In this document: piece after piece, positions 1 through 7,094 of the stretch
How the letters are laid out: each line of letters starts with the position of its first letter
Position numbering within the stretch: the first letter of the stretch is position 1
NCBI GenBank assembly: GCA_015501585.1
Contig: JADNRY010000927.1
Coordinates: 1-21,503, forward strand
Reading direction: 5' to 3'
DNA length: 21,503 bases
Origin: Rhodocollybia butyracea
Taxonomy: Eukaryota > Basidiomycota > Agaricomycetes > Agaricales > Omphalotaceae
Notes under the pieces: generated by a model
The model's input: the letters and a program-made list of their open reading frames with translations, nothing else
What the model was told of the DNA's origin: nothing
Databases searched by the model: none
Translations under genes and position numbers: made by a program

Positions 1-196
1 AATAATTTCCCTTGTAAGTTCAGCTCAGGTGGGACTCTGATTGCTCAGATTACTTATACCTTGAACCTTCATGGTTGGGCAAGAATACTTGTTCCTGCCC
101 TGCTTCTGGTCCCATTCTGACCATTGAATGTCATCACTGAATTTCCCATCAAATTCTGTGAAGATCTGGATATCCGGAACCAATCCAGAACACATC

Positions 197-255
197 TGTT
201 GTATATATCCGGCGCAGGGACTGAAGGAGCTGTGAGGCTCAAGAGACAGAAGAGA
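197..255 (-). repeat. Inverted fragment of the LTR 3' end
   Basis: The reverse complement of this stretch closely matches 712-770, sharing the segment ccggcgcagggactgaag (or its near copy) and the flanking cttgagctt-type sequence. Similarity stops exactly at the CAACA-type end at 197, which marks a true element terminus. Beyond about 300 the resemblance fades. I read it as a diverged, oppositely oriented copy of the LTR end at 770. A MITE with terminal inverted repeats at 197 and 770 is the alternative. Confidence 0.45.
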
Positions 256-457
256 TCAGCCTATTGGTCTAAGGTTCTCTTTGTGGTAAATCCCTAATCA
301 AAAACTGCTATGAGGACATAGTTTTTTCAGTTTTTGTAGTAAGTATGGGGCTTTTCTCACTTTCTTCTCACTATAATAAGCCTCATTCCATTGGCTGGGC
401 TACTGGAAAGGCAAACTTAACTACAACTACCACACACATATTACACTGCCACCTACT

Positions 458-770
458 TGTTGAACAGGTTCTTAAACTGAGTCACGGTGGACCTTGGTGG
501 ACCAGTATTAAATAAGAACTAAGGAGTCAGGAGAGATGTAATTGTTGTATTTTGCCGATCGGACATGATACAACTCTGGCAGTACTTACCAATCATTACC
601 TATCCAGTTACTGATGCTTTGTATGTACCGGACCACCTTTAATATTTACTATTCAGTGTAAACAGTATATAAGCCTTCTCTGAGGCCAGTACCTACCGTC
701 CTCTAATCTAGTCTCTTCTTTCTCTTGAGCTTCACGGCTACTTCAGTCCCTGCGCCGGATATTTACAACG
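458..770 (+). mobile_element. Probable copia-type LTR remnant
   Basis: The segment begins TGTTGAACAGG and ends ..TTTACAAC(G), close to the TGTTG...CAACA ends usual for copia LTRs. It holds a TATA-like gtatataagc near 665 followed by a pyrimidine-rich stretch, as in an LTR promoter. The bases right after it (ggtaatcaggcc) loosely resemble the methionine-tRNA primer site of copia elements. No target duplication is visible at the two ends and no gag or pol coding sequence follows, so it is a remnant at best. Confidence 0.35.
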
Positions 771-1350
771 GTAATCAGGCCAGAATCAGGCTCTGGTTTG
801 GAACTCCTTGTGTCAGTAACAAAAGTCATTTCTTTTCTTAGTTTCTGTTGATCTGTTTAGTACCAGGGAAGCTTTTTTGCTGAAAAATGAAGTCAAAATG
901 AATTTTTATTGTCTTTCCTGTGATTTTTTATTACAGGAAGTGAGCAGCTTAATTACATCTGAGAAATTGGGCAGTCGTTTGAGCTCCATAAATAAAACAA
1001 CTAGACCATGAACTAGGCGGATCCCCAACGGATCACTGGATTTCAGCACAGAACTGGTGCAGCACCAGGGCCAGCTTGTGAGTAGCAGCCAGCAAGTCGA
1101 AGGTGTCAGGTAACTGCGGTGCAGCGGGGACTCAGAGCCGTGAGGCTCATACAATAAGGGATAAGTGTATACTGGTTCGACCTTCATATCAGGTCATATA
1201 CTTATACTACAGTACAGGTACTTACTGTTGAATGAGAATGTATCTGGGCAAACTTGGCCCATGTAAGATTAGGAGAAGATTTCTATTTTTGTATCCGTTC
1301 TTATCTAACTTACTGTACTTGTAGCTACCTGCGTATGTAAGCTACCTCAG
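771..1350. other. No convincing gene
   Basis: Short open frames exist on the minus strand between 906 and 1187, but they do not agree in one frame and match no family I know. One frame gives a helix-like stretch (DTFDLLAATHKLALVLHQF) followed by a stop, which could be a decayed coding remnant. No promoter or RNA gene was recognised. Confidence 0.3.
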
Positions 1351-1515
1351 ACATTTACTCCATGAAGTATTTGTGCTGAGGTGAGCTCGTTCTTCTCTTA
1401 TTGCTGTATCATATGTTTACTTATCATGTATTAGTTCTACTACTTACTTTACAGGTATATAATAGACGTTTACTCCGTGAAGTATTTGTGCTGAGTCTAC
1501 TACTTACTTTACAGT
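1351..1515 (+). repeat. Interleaved direct repeats
   Basis: Two motifs alternate. The first, agac(a/g)tttactcc(a/g)tgaag followed by tatttgtgctgag, occurs at about 1350-1381 and 1464-1495. The second, ctactacttactttacag, occurs at about 1438-1455 and 1498-1515. The order is A, B, A, B, so the unit A+B is partly duplicated, with unrelated sequence in between. Function is unknown. Confidence 0.7.
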
Positions 1516-2147
1516 GCACAAATTTATTCCAACACTTACAGACCCGGTAGACATCTCTAGAGTACCTGAGTAAGTAAATGAGTAGGAACAGTATCAGTGC
1601 CGAATTGCAGTGGTGCCAATGTGCCATCATCGACTCAACAGCTACAACGGAAGCACCTCACTTCCTAAAGCAAAGTGAACTAAAAAACCCAATAGAGAAA
1701 TTAATGTGAGTAACACAGGGATCATCAAGATTGGAAGTAAACAAAACTTGCGCGCTTGCTTGACACAAAACTGAGCCTGGGAGCACTGAGAGTAGGTTAG
1801 ATATAATCCAAAGCATCAGGGAATGGAAACATTGCTTGAGGAGCTGAACTTGTCCTAGCAGAATCCGTTCCCGGACCAAACCAGCGTGCATCGACGCGAG
1901 GCTTATTCTGTTTGGATTTCTACTGGAAATAGTATCCTGGCCCTATCCGAAATACCATCACACCTTCACTTACTACTCCGATTGCGTTGCCTCGCATCGG
2001 CTTATTCTTATGAGTATATCTTGTTATTACAAAAGATGATCACATGCCACCCGCCTGTGTATAGTGTACTGTGGGGACCGATTTTATGGCTATAACCATA
2101 TCTTATTCGAAGCTTGATATTGAGCAAGACATTTCTGGCGTCATGGT
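1516..2147. other. No convincing gene
   Basis: Only short open frames without recognisable motifs were found on either strand. A small stretch near 1866-1895 (cccggacc..cagcgtgcatcgacg) resembles sequence upstream of both tRNA-Glu genes and their Sec14-like neighbours (near 13205 and 16935), which may be chance. Confidence 0.3.
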
Positions 2148-2155
2148 GGTATCAC

Positions 2156-2711
2156 TAGTGATGTGCGGGCCAGGGCTCTGAGCCCTCGAGCCCTCTGAGC
2201 CCGGCCCGACCTGACCTTGGCAAGGCTCAAGCAGGGCTCAAGGCCGGGCTGAAGATTTCTCTGAGCCTTCAGCCGGGGCCATCAGCACTGGGATTAATGA
2301 GTGAGTTCAAGGATTATCGTGGCCTAGATAGGATACAAACCTTCTATGTTCCATTAAATCTGGGTCTATTTGACTATTCCCTCTATACATGGGCTCAAAC
2401 TAGATAATCACAAGTGTATATTGGGTTTTGATGGAACAGATGTCACTTTATGTGACTCCCCATGAGCTCATACTGGCATAATTGTGAGGTGTATGACTCT
2501 AATAATATGTTTGTGAGTGAATTACTTACTAATACTCACCGCAATGTACTTGTTTTTCACCAATACACCAACAAAAAGGACAAGGCATTGAGCCGCGGCC
2601 TGAGCCTCAGCCCAGCCCTGGCCGGCCTTGGCCCTGGGGGAAGGCCGGGCTCAGGATTTTTGTCAGCCCTGGCCGCGGCTCCTGAGCCCGGCCCCAGCCC
2701 GCACATCACTA
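2156..2711. mobile_element. Non-autonomous hAT-like element
   Basis: The ends are inverted copies: tagtgatgtgcgggc at 2156-2170 and its complement ending at 2711. Both subterminal regions (to about 2290, and from about 2590) are packed with GC-rich repeats of the gagcccggcc type in both orientations, while the middle 300 bp is AT-rich and non-coding. Repetitive subterminal motifs and this kind of terminus are known from fungal hAT elements. An 8-bp target duplication is imperfect: ggtatcac precedes the left end, and cgtatcac lies five bases beyond the right end. No transposase is present. The class is inferred. Confidence 0.6.
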
Positions 2712-3411
2712 AGGTCCGTATCACCGAACTTTCAATATATTGACCAAGATCACCTTAGCACCCCAGATATCCAAAAACTTATCTATGCATCTCCCACGCC
2801 CATCCTTGCCCCTGATTACCGTATGGGCCTTCTGGCCCTTCTCCGCTTCCTCGCTCTCCACTGCCACACCTCGATGTTGTTGTTTCACGAAAATAACTTG
2901 TCCAACCTTTCCTTCATTGTCTCCTCTACAACCCTCCTCCTCACCGTCGCTTTTGTTACCGTTCGTGGTAAGGTGGCCGAAGATACAACGAATATCATAT
3001 CCATAGAAGCGATACTTTCGTGTGGGTAGCGAGTGGAGTGGAAAGGGCGAATCCGGTCGAAGATTTTAGTTTTCAGTTCAGACTCATTGAGGGCAGGGTT
3101 GAGGCTGCAAGCCTCCACAACCAATACTGGTGATGAACGGCCATTGCCCACTACCACACAGTCTGAGATGATATCACCGCAAAGGCTTCGAGCGTTATCT
3201 TCAATGGCTCTAGGCACCTACTGACACTGATTTAATAATTATGTACTTGTTATATGAAGGCCAACCTTTGTATGACAATTTGCTGATATTAACAACGATA
3301 CTAATAATTACAGTGCTGATAACTACAATAGGTGTTCTACTTATAAGTACCACTAAGTCCTACTAGTACCTACCTTTCATGCTCAAGTTCATTGAGCGCA
3401 ACTAGTACTAT

Positions 3412-3480
3412 GCAATGCCGAGGTTACTCTTGTTAGGGTTAGCTTTAGCTAACCCTAACAGAGTAGCCGTTGGCATTGCC
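3412..3480. repeat. Long hairpin carrying telomere-like motif
   Basis: The core is tgttagggttagct, two bases, then its exact inverted copy (14-bp stem, 3431-3460). The pairing continues outward with a few mismatches (actct/gagt, then gcaatgcc/ggcattgc), giving arms of roughly 33 bases. The stem includes GTTAGGGTTAG facing CTAACCCTAAC, a head-to-head telomere-like arrangement. Confidence 0.85.
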
Positions 3481-3500
3481 AAAAGTGCGTTTAGGACTTG

Positions 3501-3516
3501 TTAGGGTTCGGGGCTT

Positions 3517-3547
<31 letters not shown>

Positions 3548-3567
3548 GGTTTTGTTAGGGTTTAGGG
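3501..3567 (+). repeat. Interstitial telomere-like TTAGGG run
   Basis: A run of ttaggg and tttaggg units lies away from a chromosome end, with about four perfect consecutive TTAGGG units and several degenerate ones. TTAGGG is the usual telomere repeat of filamentous fungi. The run has enough GGG tracts to form a G-quadruplex. Confidence 0.9.
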
Positions 3568-3583
3568 AGCGCCGCAGGCGCTC
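3567..3583. repeat. GC-rich 7-bp-stem hairpin
   Basis: gagcgcc-gca-ggcgctc is a perfect 7-bp stem with a three-base loop directly after the telomere-like run. It is a structural landmark of the inserted element. Short GC hairpins near a terminus occur in Helitrons, but the other Helitron signs (TC start, CTRR end) were not found. Confidence 0.7.
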
Positions 3584-3731
3584 GGGATACATATACCGCG
3601 TAAATAAGGCTTTAGTGTGCCCGCCCGAAATTTACGCGTTGACACAATGATGTAATTACGTAGCAACAGCGTAATAATTAGCTGTACTTGTTATAACAAC
3701 GATTTTTCATACAAAGGACCGCCTTGTTATA

Positions 3732-4855
3732 CTATGGGTGGCAGGGAAGTGCAATTTTTTGATAAATTGTCAATAAGTTTACGCCAGCCAGAAATTTCGC
3801 ATATCTGAGGATATAGATCGATTTACAGTAGATAAAAACCTTTATCCTGAATTTCCTGTATTTTTAAAGGTTTAGGGCCTGTTCGGCAACACGAATCTCA
3901 GATTTTGTTTGGATTTTGCCAGGTATTGCCACCATATAAAAAAGCCATCAAGCATTTGTAAGTATTACTCGGATCAGCCAGTTGAGCGCTCCGTGTAAAC
4001 GCGCATGCTGTCACAGCCTGTCAGACATTTCTTCCATGTTGAGGTCAACACCCCGCTCGATGCTCAGACATGCCCGCCGCTCTCAAATGTAGTTTTTACT
4101 TTAGGTTTCACTTGCTTAGACAATATAGAGGAACAAAATCGCTTTAACAATAATATACAATTACATTAAACTTGAAAGATGATGACCAGAACATGTTGGT
4201 CACTGGGTGGCATCATTGAGAGTGGTCGGGATGACTTGTGGGACAGCGAGAGGAACGTCCGACATGTCAGGGCAGGAGTTATGTCATTTTATGACATTTC
4301 CAGAGTCATGGCGACCGGCCAGCTGATCCGAACATTTTATATAAGTCTTCAAAATCTTGCCTCTGGCAAAATCACACAAAATCCAGATTCGTGTTGCCGA
4401 ACAGGCCCTTAATTGCATGCGTCGGGCAATGTCCGAGCAAAATTGGGAAGTGCAACTGGGCGCTTAGCGGCCAAAACTTTTGCCGGTTTTTGCAGTCTTT
4501 TGCTCGCTATTTTGCTTCTTGTTTCATGAATACTATACGGATACTTATAGGAATTTGAATTTAAGCTGCTATTAGCATTGTGAAAAACCTTTTGAGCTCA
4601 TCTCAACGGTCTCAATAGACATTCTACATGTTCCTGGCAATTGATGCAGAAGTCACACTCGATGTTCTGAACGTTCTGCTTGCGATTCAAGTGTTTTTCA
4701 TAAAATGGCCCATCTGAGTAGACAGAATCATTGTAGAGTACCTAAATAATGTTACAAAAAATCATAGAATCTCTAGGTTAGCAAGAACCCATATTTTCTA
4801 GTGTTTTAAAAAAAGTTGCACTTCCTAGCCGTGAGCACTTCCCTGCCACCCATAG
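3732..4855. mobile_element. Tc1/mariner-like MITE with TA duplication
   Basis: The terminal inverted repeat CTATGGGTGGCAGGGAAGTG.. at 3732 matches its complement ending at 4855, and the element is flanked by TA at 3730-3731 and 4856-4857. The motif ggaagtgcaa recurs just inside both ends and at about 4446. No transposase is encoded, and part of the interior (3875-4408) is a second, later element. Removing it leaves about 590 bp. TA target duplication and inverted ends are the hallmarks of the Tc1/mariner superfamily; the assignment rests on these alone. Confidence 0.8.
3875..4408. mobile_element. PIF/Harbinger-like MITE nested in the mariner MITE
   Basis: Inverted ends of about 45 bp start GGGCCTGTTCGGCAACACGA at 3875 and end with the complement at 4408. 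Matching continues through gattttgt and tgccag. The element is flanked by TTA at 3872-3874 and 4409-4411, a three-base duplication characteristic of PIF/Harbinger elements. It is 534 bp long and has no coding capacity I can support. Confidence 0.88.
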
Positions 4856-6504
4856 TAACAAGGCTTTTATTACTATATCTTTGTTCTGAGCTCCTCTAGG
4901 TAGACAAATGACGAAAAGCTCAGATGGTATTGACTTGATGAACTTACTTTGTGTCACACAGTTTGCAACTTCGCATATTGAACCAATCATCATTGCGACC
5001 GCAAAAGGCGTAGCTTCCGGGTTCCACTTCGCGGAAAGGGTCATTGGTGTGATAGTTACCTGAGGATCGCAGGAATTAGTACAAGTTGATTTCAATATAT
5101 CAGCAGTAAACTGTACGAGACACTAACCGTCAGATGATCTAAATGAAACATCAGGGCATTCGGGTGCTTCTGGGGGAACAACTAGTTCCAGTAAATCGGA
5201 ATCGTTTGAGATAGGAATGAACTTGATGAAAGAGGGACCTGGGAACCGTTTAAGGTAATTTTGGCGAGATTTCCGAAGTCCCTCTGATATGAGAAGTCCA
5301 CCGCATTCCGTTGATCCATAAACATTCTATATAAAATTAATCAAGTTCGAAGGGAGAGTGAAGAGAGCTTACCACAAGATTTATACCATTTCTCCAGGCC
5401 CATTCTTCGTCCTCATTGCTCCCCAAGCCACCTCCCGTGTATGAAATTACATCCACTGAGGAGAGGGCGCGTAAAGTCTCTGGGTCCGTACGTGAGACAC
5501 GAATGTGTTCTCGAAGCAAAACTGGGTGCGAGAAAAGCTGCCTCGTCTGGCATCTATTAACGATATCTACTATTTCGGAAGTAGAGGGCCAGCCAGATTT
5601 GTATTGGACCATGCAGGATGTGCGGTGCATTGTTCTGATGAGACCTGCAACGATAGAAAGAGTCAATACATTTCAGGCAAAGAAATAGAAGGACCTGGAA
5701 ACATGCCTATAAATTGAGGCATATAGCCGACACTCCCACTGCCGACAATATCATTCGTTAGCTGAGCATAGCTCGGGTGTTAGTAAGAGCCTTACCGCCA
5801 GCTTACGATATCTACCTTGGCGAAATCCGAGCGAGCTTCGGTTATTTTACGAACACAACGATCCGGCCAGGTGAAGTTGAAGGGAATGATCTTGGATTTT
5901 CCAGAGGTGGTTCCACTGCTCTGGTAAATGATTGCGATATCAGATCCTGTGACATGAGGTAGATCGGGGAGTGGGTAGTCATTTGGATGGACAACAGTGA
6001 CAGACGTAAAGCAGGGAATCTGAGGTATATCACGGACGGTGTCGTTATATACCGGCTCATAAATAAAAGCACGGGTATTGGCCTGTTCAAGCCGGCCTTG
6101 GATGACACTGTAGTCGGCATTTGGAAATATATTGATGAGCAGGGGAATGTATCCAGCTCGGGAAATTGCGTATACGTGTACGACGTCGATATACTTATAG
6201 CCTCTGAAACTGGAGGCGGTGGATTACAGGGTCAGCTCAACATGTTTGGACGGCAATTCGTAATGTTCTGCATCAAACTTACCATAAAGCAATCACAGAC
6301 CTCTGAGGTATACCACTACTTTCTTTCAAAACATGAAACCAATATCGAGCAAGGAACTCAATATCAAGAAGGAGTTGGTGGAAAGTGATGCCCGTCCAAT
6401 GATTAATCTCGTCGGTTTCGGGGTTGACTTGGGGAATCTTGAATGCAACCCTAGAGGGGAAACGAGTTACGAGAGGTTGCATCTTCAATGGTGGTTAGGT
6501 GGGG

Positions 6505-7094
6505 TCTGCGTCTTGATTTCGGTAACGAAGAGTGTCACTCTGTTATTCTTCTTTTTTTTTTCGCTCTAAAGCCTTCTAAAGCGAAGAGTGACTCTAGTGT
6601 GACACTCTGCTGTCATATTCCTGTGTTCCTCCAAAGCGACGAGTGATTCAATTTCGCTGGGTGATACTAAAATTTATTAAGCACCAAAACGCCTGTACTC
6701 CAGGTGCGGTAGCCGGCATGGGCAAGGTTCAAATAAAATTAAAAATCTAAAGACCAGATGAATGTGAGAGGATAAATGTACGTACCTACTGTACGATGTC
6801 ACACCAGTCCGGTGGTAAGTAAGTACCTACATATACAGTAGGTACATACATTTCTCCTCTCGCATTCATCTGGTCTTTAGATTTTTAATTTAATTTGAAC
6901 CTTGGCCATGCCGCCTACCGCAGGACACAGTAATATGACAGTAGAGTGTCACACTAGAGTCGCTCTTCGCTTTAGAAGGCTTTAGAGCGAAAACAAAGAC
7001 GAATCACAGAGTGACACTCTTCGTTACCGAAATCAAGACGCAGACCTGGTGGTTTATAAACCCATCATTTGGGTGGCGAAAGTATCACTTTATC
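6505..7094. promoter_or_regulatory. Shared divergent promoter region, palindrome centre
   Basis: This intergenic region separates the two divergent gene copies and is itself mostly palindromic. It holds repeated motifs of the type cga(a/c)gagtg (about 6523, 6584, 6638, with inverted partners near 6960-7025). It also holds small dyads, agagtg-t-cactct near 6528 and agagtg-a-cactct near 7010, which may be protein-binding sites. The spacer 6794-6833 and its borders contain further short dyads such as cgtacctactgtacg. Regulatory function is inferred from position and repetition only. Confidence 0.4.
7051..7062 (+). promoter_or_regulatory. TATA-like palindrome of the right gene copy
   Basis: ggtttataaacc is a perfect 12-base palindrome containing TATAAA, about 35-45 bases before the ATG at 7095. 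It lies inside the segment deleted from the left copy, so the left copy lost both this element and its start codon. Confidence 0.4.

Larger units (their letters stand above)
3215..4893. mobile_element. 1,679-bp insertion with ctctagg duplication
   Basis: The undamaged right-hand gene copy defines the empty site: tggctctagggagac (reverse complement) becomes tggctctagg - insert - ctctaggtagac. The 7-bp ctctagg at 3208-3214 and 4894-4900 is therefore a target-site duplication (8 bp with one mismatch). The ends, cacctactgacac.. and ..ttctgagctc, show no inverted repeat. The insert holds telomere-like repeats and hairpins, and was later hit by a mariner-like MITE. Without that MITE it is about 550 bp. 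The element class is unknown. Confidence 0.8.
2885..6504 (-). pseudogene. NRPS-like adenylating enzyme, broken left copy
   Basis: This is the minus-strand twin of the gene at 7095-9031, with the same seven-exon structure. It still shows the adenylation signatures SSGTTSGKSK, VYGSTECGG, GRNDDW and LPRTVTKATVRR. It has three lesions. First, about 66 bp covering the start codon and TATA-like palindrome of the right copy are missing near 6504. Second, a 7-bp direct duplication (acgagtt, near 6466-6472) shifts the frame and gives a stop a few codons later. Third, a 1,679-bp insertion lies at the 3' end of the last intron (3215-4893), although it duplicated the cctagag acceptor next to the final exon (2885-3213). 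Exon 5 is intact here, unlike the right copy. A working product is unlikely. A truncated product from the downstream ATG at 6482 is conceivable but would lie in a different frame upstream of the shift. Confidence 0.88.

Noticed and set aside
1866..1895. Third copy of the sequence upstream of the Sec14/tRNA-Glu blocks
   Set aside because: Only about 25 bases look alike (cccggacc..gcgtgc(a/g)tcgacg), with an internal gap and no extended similarity; likely chance.
2590..2705. GC-rich stretch as a coding region
   Set aside because: The Gly/Pro/Leu-rich translation comes from the repeated gagcccggcc motif at the hAT-like element's end.
3412..3567. True chromosome-end fusion or chromosome end inside the window
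   Set aside because: The telomere-like repeats are few, lie within an insert flanked by a 7-bp duplication, and the surrounding gene continues on both sides.
3560..3600. Helitron 3' end (GC hairpin)
   Set aside because: No CTRR end follows the hairpin at the expected distance, no TC start was found, and the insert has a target duplication, which Helitrons do not make.
4179..4412. Short open frame inside the nested MITE
   Set aside because: It runs into the terminal inverted repeat and has no recognisable motif; chance frame in a non-coding element.
5416..5717. Plus-strand open frames opposite the left adenylating-enzyme copy
   Set aside because: They mirror the minus-strand exons, and equivalent frames appear opposite the right copy. 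They are shadows of the real coding strand.
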